From positions 1-64,000 of the forward strand of contig NZ_SUTM01000003.1 in assembly GCF_015062935.1 (NCBI RefSeq): a stretch of DNA of 64,000 nt. The letters run 5' to 3'. This DNA comes from Methanobrevibacter sp. GTDB taxonomy: Archaea; Methanobacteriota; Methanobacteria; Methanobacteriales; Methanobacteriaceae. Positions 8,453 through 18,826 of this stretch are shown one piece after another. How positions within the stretch are numbered: position 1 is the stretch's first letter; every line of letters starts with the position of its first letter. Below the pieces are notes generated by a model that worked only from the letters and a program-made list of their open reading frames with translations, made no database searches and was not told where the DNA came from. The position numbers and the translations under genes were made by a program.

Positions 8453-9640
8453 TTAAAAATTATCCAAAGTAATTATTTTTTCACTTTTTGGCTTTGCCGG
8501 AGGTTTATCAAGCAATATCTCACCGTATTTGCCCCCTCCTCCAGGAACAACATCAATTGTTCCATTTCTAAAAGCTTCGATAGCCCGTGAAACATTTGAA
8601 TCTATTTTTTCAATATCATTAATCGCAACATTAATCAAAACATCTATTTCTGTTGAAAACTCATCAATCATCTTCTGCCATTTGCCCTGAACAGTTTTTG
8701 TTGTAACTCCCTTATCATAAACGGTTGATATAAGCTCGGCAAGAGGCATTAAATGGACATACGGAGGTCTGAAATCAGGATGTTTAGGTCGTTTAAAATC
8801 AGCAATTTCAGATATTCTAAAGTCAACTCCCTTTTTAATCCTTCCGCCACAACCACATTTCATATTATTTTCCTTTGCAACAACAGGATCAATCAATTTG
8901 TAGCATTTGGTACAGGCAGTCATATGATACTTCCCAAGATTTGGAAACAAACCGTAATTTGCTTTAACATCCTTATGTTTAATAGCCTTTTTAACTGATG
9001 AAAATGAAATATCTTCAAGCTCAATTTGATTAAATTCCCTACCTAATCTGTGTGGCCATGGAGAATGTGCATCGGAATTAGTTAAAAATACAAAATCCTT
9101 AAGTTCACCCACAGTATCTGCCATGAATGTATCTGCAGATAAACCTAACTCGACAAAATCCGGTTTTTTATCATAGCACTCGTAAATGCTATTAAAAGAT
9201 TTATACATACCTGTCCATGGCGTAAATGCATGTGCTGGACCAATCAGACAATCATATTGTCGAACCAAATCCAATATTTCCGCACCGTCCAATTGTGTTT
9301 TTGGCCTGCCATCCTGATTTTTATTTTTAGAGGGTAACTTTTCAGACAGTTCCCTTGCAATATCAATATCCGGAATGATAATCAAATGATGAATCTTGTT
9401 TTTTCCTTCAACTTCAGTCGTCAAGATAAAATCCATATCATCAGATGAATATATTCCTTCACCGGTAGGGACAGTGCTCCGCTCGATAATGTCCAACCAT
9501 CCAGGATGGAATGCATCTCCGGTTCCCAGAAGTTGCAGACCTTTCAATTTGGATTTTGGAGCCATGTTTTTAATCAGCATGTCTTTAGAAGATGCCATTG
9601 AAAAACAACTGTGAATGTGAAAATCAGCATTTACCAACAT
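8453..9640 (-). CDS. endoQ: Endonuclease Q-type PHP-domain nuclease
   Basis: A 395-aa protein matching the archaeal EndoQ family (the old TIGR00375 hypothetical group), which nicks DNA 5' of deaminated bases such as uracil and hypoxanthine. The N-terminal PHP metal motif ADFHIHSCFS and the following GLQLLGTGDAFHPGW are present. TNSDAHSPWPHRLGREFN supplies later metal ligands. A zinc-ribbon-like segment near residues 240-270 (CTKCYKLIDP.. MKCGCGG) and VPGGGGKYG near the C-terminus also match. The function is transferred from homologs. The stop lies 12 bases beyond the opposing tRNA-Arg (CCT). Confidence 0.82.
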   Translation of the reverse strand: MLVNADFHIHSCFSMASSKDMLIKNMAPKSKLKGLQLLGTGDAFHPGWLDIIERSTVPTGEGIYSSDDMDFILTTEVEGKNKIHHLIIIPDIDIARELSEKLPSKNKNQDGRPKTQLDGAEILDLVRQYDCLIGPAHAFTPWTGMYKSFNSIYECYDKKPDFVELGLSADTFMADTVGELKDFVFLTNSDAHSPWPHRLGREFNQIELEDISFSSVKKAIKHKDVKANYGLFPNLGKYHMTACTKCYKLIDPVVAKENNMKCGCGGRIKKGVDFRISEIADFKRPKHPDFRPPYVHLMPLAELISTVYDKGVTTKTVQGKWQKMIDEFSTEIDVLINVAINDIEKIDSNVSRAIEAFRNGTIDVVPGGGGKYGEILLDKPPAKPKSEKIITLDNF

Positions 9641-9662
9641 GGTTAAATGTTAGAAATTATTA

Positions 9663-10211
9663 TTATATTAATCTATTCAAAATCGCCTTAACATCACAAA
9701 AAGGCATTTTATCATTTTTCGGAATTAAATCAACAGTTAAATCATCAGGATTTGAATCCTTTAAATCTTTTAAAAAACAGTTTGTTTTATCAATTAATGA
9801 TATTAGCTCATCCCTGTTTGTTGGGTATTTGAGTCTTAGTGTTGGAATATCCAAATCATTGACAATTTTAACTTCCAGAGAATGGGCGTTATTGCAGGAA
9901 TTGCCTCCAAATAAAATCAGATCATTTAAAGCATCATACATTTTAGGATGACTTTTTGGACGTTTTCCTATTATGATTGCGGCATCTGCCTTGTCAATGA
10001 TGCGTGAAAACAGATATAATCTTCCCCTTACGCCAGATGGCAGTTCACTTGAACAGTATGTGTTAATCAAATTGTCAAAAGCAAAATTACCCTCGCAAAT
10101 ATCCATATTGTCATTTCTGGAAAAATTCGAAGGAGATAAATAAGTATGTCCGTTCCTTTCAATCAACGGAATAACAATCATAGATGCATCGGGTACAACT
10201 ATAACATTCAT
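9663..10211 (-). CDS. Methanogenesis marker 5-like (DUF2112-like) protein
   Basis: A 182-aa cytosolic protein. The segment SELPSGVRGRLYLFSRIIDKADAAIII and the later IPTLRLKYPTNRDE resemble my memory of the DUF2112/methanogenesis-marker-5 family, found only in methanogens and of unknown function. The central region differs from what I recall, so the assignment is moderate. It lies 22 bases upstream of endoQ and 27 bases after the PAC2-family gene, all on the minus strand, so the three may be co-transcribed. Confidence 0.55.
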   Translation of the reverse strand: MNVIVVPDASMIVIPLIERNGHTYLSPSNFSRNDNMDICEGNFAFDNLINTYCSSELPSGVRGRLYLFSRIIDKADAAIIIGKRPKSHPKMYDALNDLILFGGNSCNNAHSLEVKIVNDLDIPTLRLKYPTNRDELISLIDKTNCFLKDLKDSNPDDLTVDLIPKNDKMPFCDVKAILNRLI

Positions 10212-10238
10212 AAAAAAAGTAAAATTATATATTGGAAT

Positions 10239-11009
10239 CTATCCAATATATCTTAAATCGTCGGCATTGCCCGCATTAGCTTTATTAATTAAATCCTGTT
10301 CCATTTGTTGAGCTTTAGCAATCATTTGCCTTGTTTCTTCAGCTCTTTCTTCAAGTTTATCCACATTAATTTCAAAATTAAGCAAATAGGATAATTTATT
10401 TAATATAGCTTCAGCAGCTTCAGCATCAATGAAATAACCCGGAGTTTCACCCATAAGGCATGACCCCTGGATTCCCTGACGGGTTGCAAATCCTAAGAAT
10501 AATCCGGAAGCACCAACGATACCTCCATCATTAGCTCTGATATCAAGTCCTGCTTCTTTTAATAATTCAACACTTGCTTCATCAGTAGCTGCACCAAAAA
10601 CTTTAGGATTTTCCACAGTAGGTCCGGTAACCATTCCACCAAGTGTGTAGATTCTATCAATACCGTATCCTTTAACGAATTCTAAAATTTCCTTACATGC
10701 CAAATATTGGCCTTCAGGAGATAATGCTTGTGTATTACCGACAAGTAAAATTAAATCCAAATTATCTTCACCAACATCCTTTAAGTAATATAACTCATTG
10801 TACATGTTTTCAATGATACCCTCATCTTTTACAAGAACTTGAGGTGGAAAAGTTGGAGAATAAATTTCAGCAAATTTTGTAGCTCCCAATTCATCAATCA
10901 TATGATCGGCAGCCAATTTACCAACATGTCCAAGACCAGGCAATGCTTCTATAAAGATAGGATTATCTAATTCAATATCCTCTAAAACTGTGATTTCAAT
11001 AGTTTCCAT
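10239..11009 (-). CDS. PAC2-family proteasome-assembly-chaperone-like protein
   Basis: A 256-aa protein of the archaeal PAC2/COG2047 group. The N-terminus [23 protein letters not shown], the central [15 protein letters not shown] and the [25 protein letters not shown] segment are typical of the family. Eukaryal PAC2 helps assemble proteasome alpha rings; the archaeal role is not proven. The last about 50 residues are helical and charged. The ribosome site GGAG lies inside the end of the upstream nop10 gene, so the two are coupled. The cluster with nop10 and aIF2-alpha is conserved in many Euryarchaeota. Confidence 0.85.
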   Translation of the reverse strand: METIEITVLEDIELDNPIFIEALPGLGHVGKLAADHMIDELGATKFAEIYSPTFPPQVLVKDEGIIENMYNELYYLKDVGEDNLDLILLVGNTQALSPEGQYLACKEILEFVKGYGIDRIYTLGGMVTGPTVENPKVFGAATDEASVELLKEAGLDIRANDGGIVGASGLFLGFATRQGIQGSCLMGETPGYFIDAEAAEAILNKLSYLLNFEINVDKLEERAEETRQMIAKAQQMEQDLINKANAGNADDLRYIG

Positions 11010-11014
11010 ATGGA

Positions 11015-11182
11015 TTACTCCTTCATTGATTCTCTTTTCAGTATACGTCTATATTTTCCATATTTATCCTCAACTGAGAATTTTGGAGGATAAATCACTT
11101 TCAGTTTGCCGCCACATTTAGGGCAAGCCTCTTTTAAAGTATAAATACCACATTCAGGACATTTATTCATTTTCATATTCAT
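11015..11182 (-). CDS. nop10: H/ACA ribonucleoprotein protein Nop10
   Basis: A 55-aa protein. The zinc-ribbon cysteines appear as [10 protein letters not shown] followed by ACPKCGGK, and the conserved [19 protein letters not shown] tail follows. Nop10 binds Cbf5 in H/ACA RNPs that guide rRNA pseudouridylation. Three in-frame ATGs (11182, 11176, 11170) are possible starts. The third gives the usual MNKCPEC start but none has a clear ribosome site. It starts 6 bases after the aIF2-alpha stop and overlaps nothing downstream, ending 5 bases before the PAC2-family start. Confidence 0.92.
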   Translation of the reverse strand: MNMKMNKCPECGIYTLKEACPKCGGKLKVIYPPKFSVEDKYGKYRRILKRESMKE

Positions 11183-11188
11183 AAGAAT

Positions 11189-11986
11189 CTAGTTATCTAA
11201 TTCCCTTAAAAATGAACCGTTTCCTTCAGATTCTTCAACAACTGCAATACATCTATCAGCAGCAGCTTTAAGTGCTTTTTCAGCTAATAAATAATCAGTA
11301 GATTTTACAGTAATCCTGTACCTTGGTGCACCAACACATTGGACTTTAATTTCTTCCTCTTCATCACCATTGTCCTCAGCGGCCTTAAGAGCGGAAATAA
11401 TAATTTCTACTCCGTTAGGTACAAAAGTTTCTATATCAACATATCCGCTGATGTGAACTTCCGGAGGAGTAATATTCTTTTTAGCTACTTCAGTAATAGC
11501 ATCAGCCCAATCTTGAGGGATTCCTTCTTCGGTAAGTGATTCTGCACCCTCATCAGAAGCGGTTTCAAAAGCACCATAAACATCTCCAAAGATGTCCATA
11601 AGTTCATAACCCACTTCATCATAAGCAGTGTCTAAATCTTTATCTAAGGATTTAGCAGCCAATTCTAAGAATTTTTCAGCTTTTTGCTCAATTTTCCAAT
11701 GTTGGATTTTTTTAGTCCTTTGATCTTCACGGATTCTTTTTAATGAAGCATCAACATGTCCTTTTTTAGGATTTACACGGAGAACACGGCAAACAATTTT
11801 TTGGTTTTCTCTTACATGATCTCTGATATTTTTAACCCAACCAGAAGATACTTCAGAAATATGAATAAAAGCTTCTTTGCCTTGATATTCTTCTAATTTA
11901 GCAAAAGCCCCATAATTGAGAACTTTATAAACAGTACCGACAATAAGTTCCCCTTCATCAGGCCATTCTTGACTTTTTCTTACCAT
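11189..11986 (-). CDS. eif2a: Translation initiation factor aIF2, alpha subunit
   Basis: A 265-aa subunit of the heterotrimeric factor that brings initiator tRNA to the small ribosomal subunit. An N-terminal S1 RNA-binding domain ([32 protein letters not shown]) is followed by a helical domain (about 90-170) and a C-terminal alpha-beta domain ([15 protein letters not shown]) that contacts the gamma subunit. It lies between S27e and nop10, the standard archaeal order. Confidence 0.96.
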   Translation of the reverse strand: MVRKSQEWPDEGELIVGTVYKVLNYGAFAKLEEYQGKEAFIHISEVSSGWVKNIRDHVRENQKIVCRVLRVNPKKGHVDASLKRIREDQRTKKIQHWKIEQKAEKFLELAAKSLDKDLDTAYDEVGYELMDIFGDVYGAFETASDEGAESLTEEGIPQDWADAITEVAKKNITPPEVHISGYVDIETFVPNGVEIIISALKAAEDNGDEEEEIKVQCVGAPRYRITVKSTDYLLAEKALKAAADRCIAVVEESEGNGSFLRELDN

Positions 11987-12049
11987 ACTCTCACCAACAT
12001 TAATAAAAATTATAAAAAAATAGTAAAAAATAAGTTAAAAACTAAAAAT

Positions 12050-12238
12050 TTAGTTTAAAACTTTTTCAATGTGTGCGGTGATTTTAGCTTTAGCACCGCG
12101 AGATTTGACAAGAGTCTTACCGCAGATGATACATTTAACATCAGATGCAGCACGGTCAAATATAACTTGCTCATTGTCACAATCTAAACATTTAACTTTT
12201 AAAAAGTTTCCTCTACCTTTACTAACCATGTTAATCAC
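12050..12238 (-). CDS. rps27e: Ribosomal protein S27e
   Basis: A 62-aa zinc-binding protein of the small subunit. The four-cysteine zinc site is KCLDCDNEQVIF and KCIICGKTL. The ATG at 12238 directly follows the L44e stop, so the two genes abut. The protein runs at about family length and ends TAHIEKVLN. Confidence 0.96.
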   Translation of the reverse strand: MINMVSKGRGNFLKVKCLDCDNEQVIFDRAASDVKCIICGKTLVKSRGAKAKITAHIEKVLN

Positions 12239-12517
12239 CTATTTTGCTACAAATTCAGGTTTTCCTGTTCTGAAAGATTGTTTGATGTGAGATTTTCCAC
12301 ATTCTTTGCATTTAAGTCTTAAGTCTAGTTTTTTAACTGGTTTGTTTCCAGCAGGTAAAGGCCTTGGATAACCTCTGTAACCAGCAGTTACACGTCTAAA
12401 TTGTCTTTGTCCCCAGGTTAATTCACTAGCTTTCCTTTTTTTAGCAGTGTGAACTTCATGCATTGTGTGTCTTTTACAATGAGGACAGTATGTTCTTTTT
12501 TCTTTTGGTATTTTCAT
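12239..12517 (-). CDS. rpl44e: Ribosomal protein L44e
   Basis: A 92-aa large-subunit protein that binds near the E site. [13 protein letters not shown] and [11 protein letters not shown] form the zinc-finger, with the conserved [18 protein letters not shown] between. It heads the L44e-S27e-aIF2-alpha-nop10-PAC2 cluster. The 233 bases upstream contain a TATA-like TATAAAATATAA run (about 12673-12686) but no further gene that I can see. Confidence 0.96.
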   Translation of the reverse strand: MKIPKEKRTYCPHCKRHTMHEVHTAKKRKASELTWGQRQFRRVTAGYRGYPRPLPAGNKPVKKLDLRLKCKECGKSHIKQSFRTGKPEFVAK

Positions 12518-12750
12518 TTTTTCACCGTTTCTACACTAAAAAGTGCTTAATTAATTAATCATTGTAAATCTATTCATAACTTTATCTAAACTGAGTTTTA
12601 ACTAAAAAATGTTAGAGATTAAAACTGCATTGTAACGCATCAAGTCTACAGGCAGCAGAAATCCAAATTATATAAAATATAATTTTTTATAATCACAAAT
12701 AGATATGTTCTTTATGTATATTTGATAAGTTATATAAAGTTAATGGAAAA

Positions 12751-13638
12751 TTAGATTTTTACCTGTCTGCCTTTACGATTTTTGAAAAATATTTTTGCAT
12801 TAACCATCGGCAGAGTTACTAAATCCTGTGACCTGAAAGGACCATAAACTTTTTCATCAACACCTACAATAGGGCCTACGTCATCAAAAACCAGCATTGT
12901 AACTAATTCAGTATCTTTAGCTATTTTTTGAGATTCCAAATCGAAAAATTCTTCTACTTCCTCAACAGCATTAGGGTTTTCTTCAATGTTGGTTTCAGCT
13001 ATTGTTTCTTTTTTAGGTTTCACAACAGGTTCTTTGGAAATTGCCTCTTTTTGCTGTGATTTTGCAATTTGCTTTTCAATAGGTTCCCTTTTCTCATCTA
13101 CAATAGGTTTAGCTTTGCTGATTTCATCCAACCTATTTAAAACCTCATCATTCTCTTTTGGTTTTTCATTATGAGAATCCAAAGTATTTTTTTGAGTTTC
13201 AATAGGTCTGATTACAGTAGTTTTCTGTTTATCTTCATCATCAGACAGCTTATCAAGGGAAATGTTACCCCTATGATTTTTTAGAGTGTCGATTAATGAA
13301 TAGTAAAATTTTTCTTCCTCAGGAGTTAGATTTAAAGGGGTTGTATCGACCAAATCGAATTGTGGTTTTCCAACAAAAAGTTTATATGACCTGTGAATGT
13401 TCACTACAGCCGCTTCGCTGATTTTTTTCTCACGCCTTTCACAAATCTCAGTAGCAATTATCTGAGCTTGCTTAAGCATTCCGTGAGCGTTAGAAAATGG
13501 ATCTTCTATAGCCTGCTTTCTTAAGTCATTTAAATACTCGTGAATATCATTGTAAAAAGTCTCTTCTACACGAGCCAATGTACCATTATTACGTTCTTTT
13601 TTCTGAACATGACGTAGCTTTTGATAGAATTCATCCAC
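12751..13638 (-). CDS. gins: GINS complex protein (GINS51 type)
   Basis: A 295-aa replication factor, part of the archaeal CMG helicase with MCM and Cdc45/RecJ. The N-terminal helical A domain (about 1-145, with MLKQAQIIATEICERREKKI and LTPEEEKFYYSLI) leads into a long charged linker (about 146-235). The C-terminal B domain is LVFDDVGPIVGVDEKVYGPFRSQDLVTLP. The order A then B is that of GINS51. The long acidic/basic linker is larger than in many archaeal GINS proteins. It is downstream of pcn by 54 bases, a common archaeal pairing. Confidence 0.85.
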   Translation of the reverse strand: MDEFYQKLRHVQKKERNNGTLARVEETFYNDIHEYLNDLRKQAIEDPFSNAHGMLKQAQIIATEICERREKKISEAAVVNIHRSYKLFVGKPQFDLVDTTPLNLTPEEEKFYYSLIDTLKNHRGNISLDKLSDDEDKQKTTVIRPIETQKNTLDSHNEKPKENDEVLNRLDEISKAKPIVDEKREPIEKQIAKSQQKEAISKEPVVKPKKETIAETNIEENPNAVEEVEEFFDLESQKIAKDTELVTMLVFDDVGPIVGVDEKVYGPFRSQDLVTLPMVNAKIFFKNRKGRQVKI

Positions 13639-13692
13639 TTAATATCATCTCGAATGTAGTGTTTAAAAATAAAAAAAAGTAAACAAATGAAA

Positions 13693-14427
13693 TTATTCAT
13701 CTGTTTCTAATCTAGGAGCAAGCAAGAAACTTAGTTTACCGTCACCGGTAACCATATTAAGGGTTAAACTTAACGGCATGTCAGTACCTAAGCCAATTTC
13801 AGCTTCCTCTGAAAATTTATCTGCTTTAAGCATTTCTCTAATTTTATCCAATGAAAATAAAGATTTTGCATGTTCTTGAATATTTTCTCCATGAAGATAT
13901 TTGATGCTTGCATCACCAAATTCACCGTCAGCTGATGCAATAAAGTAATCTTCATCAACTTGGAATGCAATTTTATCTGAAAAGATATCTATATCGTTAA
14001 TACAATCTTTTAAGATAGAGAAACGAACTTTAAATGATGTTGGGTGATCAATTTGAGGTGGAACAGGGTTATCATATTCCATATCAATTAATCTTATTTT
14101 GAAAGTTCTTGTTGCATCTCCCTCAAAGGTAATAATGAAATTACCTTCATCAACAGACATTAAAACTCTGTCCTGAGATTTTGCACGTTTTAAAACTCTC
14201 ATGAATTCATCAGTATCAATATTAATTTTTTCAGGAACATCACAAATATATTCATCAAATAAACTTGCTTTAAGTTCTAAATGAACAAAAGTTATGTGAC
14301 TACGGTCTAAGGCATCTAATCTCATGCCTTCACTGTCAGTTTGAATCTGTACTTCATCGACAATTGATGAAATAGCATCAAAACTGGTTTTTAATATACT
14401 AGAATCACTTAATTCTGCTTTAAACAT
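13693..14427 (-). CDS. pcn: DNA polymerase sliding clamp (PCNA)
   Basis: A 244-aa sliding clamp that tethers DNA polymerases and repair enzymes to DNA. Both PCNA folds are visible: the first with [20 protein letters not shown], then the interdomain connector [14 protein letters not shown] and a second with [20 protein letters not shown]. The C-terminus [13 protein letters not shown] retains the LAPR(L/I)E signature. It is upstream of gins on the same strand, 70 bases after trpA ends. Confidence 0.96.
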   Translation of the reverse strand: MFKAELSDSSILKTSFDAISSIVDEVQIQTDSEGMRLDALDRSHITFVHLELKASLFDEYICDVPEKINIDTDEFMRVLKRAKSQDRVLMSVDEGNFIITFEGDATRTFKIRLIDMEYDNPVPPQIDHPTSFKVRFSILKDCINDIDIFSDKIAFQVDEDYFIASADGEFGDASIKYLHGENIQEHAKSLFSLDKIREMLKADKFSEEAEIGLGTDMPLSLTLNMVTGDGKLSFLLAPRLETDE

Positions 14428-14497
14428 AAATAATCCTCTAATTAGTAATGTGTTAATATTTATTTTTTATATATAATAAATTTATCTTTTTATAGGA

Positions 14498-15271
14498 TTA
14501 TTCGTTGCAAGCTTTTTTCATGCTGGAAACATACTCTTTAAGGGCATCTTCCGCATTATCGCCATGTTCCTCAATTATCTTAACAATTGCACTGCCCACT
14601 ATAACTCCATCTGCAATTTTACCAATGTTTGATGCCTGTTCTGGAGTATTAATCCCAAAACCTACAGCAAGTGGCAAATCAGTAACATCCCTAATGTCGG
14701 ATAAAATAGCATTTAAATCAGTTTTTATTTCTGAACGCATTCCAGTAACGCCCAAAGAAGAAACAACATAAATGAAACCGGTAGCGTCACTGGCTATCAT
14801 CTGAATTCTTTCCTTTGATGTTGGAGCTATCAATGAAATTACATCAACATCATTCTTACGGGCAATGTCTGCGATTTCCCCTTTTTCTTCATAAGGTAAA
14901 TCCGGAGCGATTATTCCATCAACACCCAGCTCTTTGCATTTTTTAAAGAATTTTTCATATCCATAAAAGAAAACGGGATTGATATATGTTAAAAATACCA
15001 ATGGAACATCAGTTTTCTGACGAACTTTTCTGACAATTTCAAATACGTCATCAGTTGTTGTATTGTGCTTTAAAGCCCTTACATTTGCATCCTGGATTAC
15101 AACACCTTCAGCCATCGGGTCTGAAAATGGAATTCCTATTTCCACCAAATCACAGCCTGCATCAACCATAGCCAAAATATAATCAACAGTTTTGTCAACA
15201 GTCGGGTCTCCTGCAGTTAAAAATCCTATGAATGCCTTACCGTTTTTGAATGCATTAGAAATTTTACTCAT
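14498..15271 (-). CDS. trpA: Tryptophan synthase, alpha subunit
   Basis: A TIM-barrel enzyme that cleaves indole-3-glycerol phosphate to indole and glyceraldehyde 3-phosphate and channels indole to TrpB. The catalytic Glu lies in [11 protein letters not shown] and the catalytic Asp in IAPDLPYEE; the phosphate-binding GFGI and VIVGSAIV motifs follow. It is 257 aa, full length, overlaps the end of trpB by 8 bases and is the last gene of the operon. Confidence 0.96.
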   Translation of the reverse strand: MSKISNAFKNGKAFIGFLTAGDPTVDKTVDYILAMVDAGCDLVEIGIPFSDPMAEGVVIQDANVRALKHNTTTDDVFEIVRKVRQKTDVPLVFLTYINPVFFYGYEKFFKKCKELGVDGIIAPDLPYEEKGEIADIARKNDVDVISLIAPTSKERIQMIASDATGFIYVVSSLGVTGMRSEIKTDLNAILSDIRDVTDLPLAVGFGINTPEQASNIGKIADGVIVGSAIVKIIEEHGDNAEDALKEYVSSMKKACNE

Positions 15272-16448
15272 TTAACTCAACTCCCCTGTATTCTGCAATT
15301 GATCTGACATCTTTATCCCCTCTTCCTGAAAGGCAAATCATTATAATATCATCACTATCCATTGTAGGAGCAATTTTCATTGCATAAGCAACTGCATGGG
15401 CACTTTCAATAGCAGGGATTATTCCTTCCATTCTTGATAAGTATTCAAATGCCCCAACAGCCTCTTCATCAGTTACAGGAACATATTCTGCCCTGCCGGT
15501 ATCCCTTAAATAAGCATGTTCAGGACCGACACCAGGATAGTCGAGACCTGCAGATACGGAATAGACAGGTGCAATTTGACCATAATCCCCCTGATTAAAA
15601 ATTGATTTCATTCCATGGAATATACCAATCTTACCCTTTGTTAATGCTGCAGCATTGTAAGGAGTATCTATACCTTTTCCGCCGGCTTCACATCCTATTA
15701 GCCTAACGTTCTCATCATCAATGAAATTATAAAATGCTCCCATAGCATTACTTCCTCCGCCAACACATGCAATGACCGCATCAGGCAGCCTTCCTTCTTT
15801 TTCCAAAAATTGTTGCCTTGCTTCAGCACTGATAACGGCTTGGAAATCACGTACAATCATAGGAAATGGATGTGGACCCATTGTAGAACCTATTACATAA
15901 TTAGTATCATGAACTCTTGCAATCCAATCTCTGAATGCATCATTCACTGCATCTTTAAGGGTTTTGGTTCCTGATTTGACAGAATGAACCTTAGCTCCGA
16001 GCAGTTCCATCCTATATACGTTTAAAGCCTGTCTTTTTGTATCGACTTCGCCCATAAACACTTCACATTCCATATCAAGAAGTGCTGCTGCAGTAGCTGT
16101 TGCAACTCCATGCTGGCCGGCACCGGTTTCTGCAATTACTCTAGTTTTGCCCATTTTCTTAGCAAGCAAAACCTGACCCAGCACATTATTGATTTTATGG
16201 GCGCCTGTGTGGTTTAAATCTTCACGCTTTAGATAGATTTTTGCTCCGCCAAGGTCTTCAGTCATTCGTTTAGCATAATATAATAAAGAAGGCCTTCCGG
16301 CATATTCCTTCAATAAAGTATTTAACTCATCTACAAACTCGGGATTGTTCATGTAATGATTGTATTGCTCTTCCAAATACAGCAATTCATTCATCAATGT
16401 TTCTGATATGTATTGACCACCATACTCACCATATCGTCCTTTACTCAA
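15264..16448 (-). CDS. trpB: Tryptophan synthase, beta subunit
   Basis: A PLP enzyme that condenses indole with serine. The PLP lysine is in the TGAHKINN motif, the indole-gate Glu in ETGAGQHG, and the phosphate cradle is GGGSNAMG. The 394-aa length and N-terminus [16 protein letters not shown] mark the TrpB1 type that pairs with TrpA. Its start overlaps the trpF stop by 4 bases. Confidence 0.97.
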   Translation of the reverse strand: MSKGRYGEYGGQYISETLMNELLYLEEQYNHYMNNPEFVDELNTLLKEYAGRPSLLYYAKRMTEDLGGAKIYLKREDLNHTGAHKINNVLGQVLLAKKMGKTRVIAETGAGQHGVATATAAALLDMECEVFMGEVDTKRQALNVYRMELLGAKVHSVKSGTKTLKDAVNDAFRDWIARVHDTNYVIGSTMGPHPFPMIVRDFQAVISAEARQQFLEKEGRLPDAVIACVGGGSNAMGAFYNFIDDENVRLIGCEAGGKGIDTPYNAAALTKGKIGIFHGMKSIFNQGDYGQIAPVYSVSAGLDYPGVGPEHAYLRDTGRAEYVPVTDEEAVGAFEYLSRMEGIIPAIESAHAVAYAMKIAPTMDSDDIIMICLSGRGDKDVRSIAEYRGVELNE

Positions 16449-17044
16449 TTTATAACCTCCATAATCTCTTTAACTTTCTTTTCATCTTTATAACCGTCAA
16501 CTTCCAAACTTGAACTTAAATCAATTGCATAAGGGCTGAATTCGTCTATAGCCTGCACAACATTTTCACTATTGATGCCACCTGCTAAAAAGAACTCTTT
16601 TTTCAAATCTTTTCTAATTAAACTCCAGTCGAAAGTTTTTCCACTGCCTTTTCCACTATCCAAAAGTAGAAAATCAGCCTGTGAATCATCATAATTAAAT
16701 AAATCATTGTCGTGAGACATTTCAATAGCTTTAATAATTTTTAGCTCATTATTAGTTTTTTCTTTTAAATAATTAATATACTCCTCATTTTCATCGCCAT
16801 GAAGCTGGGCCATATCAATAATCCCCTCATGGTATAACTTCAGGATTTCTTCACAATCAGCATTAACGAAAACACCTACGGAAATGATATCTGAACTTAA
16901 ATAATCTTTCATTTTTGATGCCTGTTCATGTGAAACTTTTCTTTTTGAATCGGCGAATACAAATCCTATATAATCAGGCTTGTACTTATTTACAATTTCA
17001 ATATCTTCCAAACGCCTTAATCCGCAGATTTTAATTTTAACCAT
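16445..17044 (-). CDS. trpF: Phosphoribosylanthranilate isomerase
   Basis: A TIM-barrel isomerase that converts phosphoribosylanthranilate to CdRP. The N-terminal [11 protein letters not shown] carries the catalytic Cys, and the catalytic Asp lies in [17 protein letters not shown]. The phosphate-binding AGGINSENV and DLSSSLE segments complete the site. It is a separate 199-aa protein, not fused to TrpC, and overlaps trpC by 8 bases. Confidence 0.95.
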   Translation of the reverse strand: MVKIKICGLRRLEDIEIVNKYKPDYIGFVFADSKRKVSHEQASKMKDYLSSDIISVGVFVNADCEEILKLYHEGIIDMAQLHGDENEEYINYLKEKTNNELKIIKAIEMSHDNDLFNYDDSQADFLLLDSGKGSGKTFDWSLIRKDLKKEFFLAGGINSENVVQAIDEFSPYAIDLSSSLEVDGYKDEKKVKEIMEVIN

Positions 17045-17834
17045 TTTTCAACTCCGAAATGAGTGCCTTCTTATCATCACTTTTCATTAAAGTTTCACCA
17101 ATTAAAACTGCATCGACATTATTTTCCTTTAATTTCCTCACATCTTCAGGTGTTTTAATACCACTTTCAGAAATAAATATAACATCGCCACTAACACATC
17201 TACGTAAGTTGATACTATTTTCAATATCTACACTGAAATCAGTTAAGTCCCTGTTATTGACACCTATAATTTCAGCCCCAACATTAAGAGCAGTTCTGAT
17301 TTCATTGCCGTCGTGAGCTTCAACGATGGCGGAAAGACCCAAATCATGAGCCAAATCCAAAAATTTCTTTAATTGAACAATATCCAAAATAGATACAATC
17401 AGAAGCACTGCAGAAGCGCCCAGCAATTTGGCCTCCCAAATCATGTACTCGTCTATAATGAAATCCTTTCTTAAAAGCGGAATAGTTACATTTTGTGAAA
17501 TTTCCTTTAAATAATCATTTGATCCTTTAAAGAAGTTAGGTTCTGTTAAAACTGAAATAGCTGAAGCACCTGCATCTTCATACTCTTTTGCAATTAATAC
17601 ATAATCAAAATCATCAGCAATCATGCCTTTAGACGGAGAAGCCCTTTTAACCTCAGCAATTATTGATATTTCAGAATCGCTTAATGCAGTTTTAAAAGGA
17701 AAATCAAGAGATATATCCAATTCATTTACTTCACGTTTAAGTTCATCAAGGGATTTTTCCTGTTTTGAGATTTCTAATCTTTCTTTGGTTTTTTGGACTA
17801 TTTCATCTAACATTTCAATCATCTGTTTGTACAT
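17037..17834 (-). CDS. trpC: Indole-3-glycerol phosphate synthase
   Basis: A 265-aa TIM-barrel enzyme that cyclises CdRP to indole-3-glycerol phosphate. IIAEVKRASPSKG contains the catalytic Glu and Lys; LLRKDFIIDEYMIWEAKLLGA contains the second Lys; INNRDL-type GVNNRDL, ISESGI and LIGETLM follow in order. The start overlaps the trpD end by 16 bases; the internal ATG at residue 5 (MIEMLDEIV) is an alternative start. Confidence 0.95.
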   Translation of the reverse strand: MYKQMIEMLDEIVQKTKERLEISKQEKSLDELKREVNELDISLDFPFKTALSDSEISIIAEVKRASPSKGMIADDFDYVLIAKEYEDAGASAISVLTEPNFFKGSNDYLKEISQNVTIPLLRKDFIIDEYMIWEAKLLGASAVLLIVSILDIVQLKKFLDLAHDLGLSAIVEAHDGNEIRTALNVGAEIIGVNNRDLTDFSVDIENSINLRRCVSGDVIFISESGIKTPEDVRKLKENNVDAVLIGETLMKSDDKKALISELKNG

Positions 17835-18826
17835 TCAATAAATCTTTCAAGCTGTTTTATTGCTTTTCCGGAATCAATAATTTCTTCGGCCAGCTGAACA
17901 CCTTCTCTCAATGATTCAACTTTTCCTGCAACATATAATCCTGCTGCGGAATTCAGAAGAACAGCATTTCTTTTTGGTCCTTTCTCACCATTTAAGATTG
18001 CACGAGTAATTTTGGCGTTTTCTTTTGCATCGCCACCTATTAAATCCTCTTTAGATGCTTTTTCCATACCAAAATATTCCGGTGTTATTTCATAAGACAT
18101 TGTTTCACCGTTTTTAAGTTCGCAGACAAATGTCTTGTCGCTTACAGAAATTTCATCCATTCCATCAATTCCGTAAACTGTTAAAGCTGATTTAACACCT
18201 AAATTTTTTAAAACATCTGTTAATGGCTCTACCAGGTCCTTTTCATAGACTCCTAGAACTTCCATTGAAGCTCCGGCAGGACTGGTTAAAGGGCCGAGAA
18301 TATTGAAGATTGTTCTAATTGAAAGTTCCTTGCGTACTCCTGCAACATACTTCATTGACAAATGGTAATTCTGAGCAAATAAAAAACATAAGTTTATTTC
18401 TTTAAGGCAACTTAAACTTTTTTCGGGTTCAATATGAATGTTCACACCCAGTTCTTCCAACACATCAGCGGCACCGCATTTACTGGAGGCGGATCGGTTT
18501 CCATGTTTTGCCACAGGAACCCCTGCAGCAGAAATAACGATGGATGAAGTTGTGGAAATATTGAATGTATTTGACCCGTCCCCTCCGGTTCCAACAATTT
18601 CCAGGACTTCCTTGTCATTTAAAAGCCTTACACAGTGAGCCCTCATTGCCTCTGCGGAAGCGGTGATTTCGTCAATTGTTTCACCTTTCATGGACATTGC
18701 GGTTAAGTAAGCACTCATCTGGACTTCACTTGCATCGCCGCTCATGATTTCATCCATTGTCTGATAAGCTTCATCATAAGTCAAATCTTGATGTTTATAA
18801 ACTTTTAAAATAGCTTCTTTAATCAT
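17819..18826 (-). CDS. trpD: Anthranilate phosphoribosyltransferase
   Basis: A 335-aa transferase joining anthranilate to PRPP. The PRPP-binding GTGGDGSNTFNIST and KHGNRSASSKCGAADVLEELG motifs are intact, with the metal-binding DGMDEIS later. It is not fused to TrpG, unlike in enterobacteria. Its start overlaps the trpG stop by 4 bases. Confidence 0.96.
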   Translation of the reverse strand: MIKEAILKVYKHQDLTYDEAYQTMDEIMSGDASEVQMSAYLTAMSMKGETIDEITASAEAMRAHCVRLLNDKEVLEIVGTGGDGSNTFNISTTSSIVISAAGVPVAKHGNRSASSKCGAADVLEELGVNIHIEPEKSLSCLKEINLCFLFAQNYHLSMKYVAGVRKELSIRTIFNILGPLTSPAGASMEVLGVYEKDLVEPLTDVLKNLGVKSALTVYGIDGMDEISVSDKTFVCELKNGETMSYEITPEYFGMEKASKEDLIGGDAKENAKITRAILNGEKGPKRNAVLLNSAAGLYVAGKVESLREGVQLAEEIIDSGKAIKQLERFIECTNR

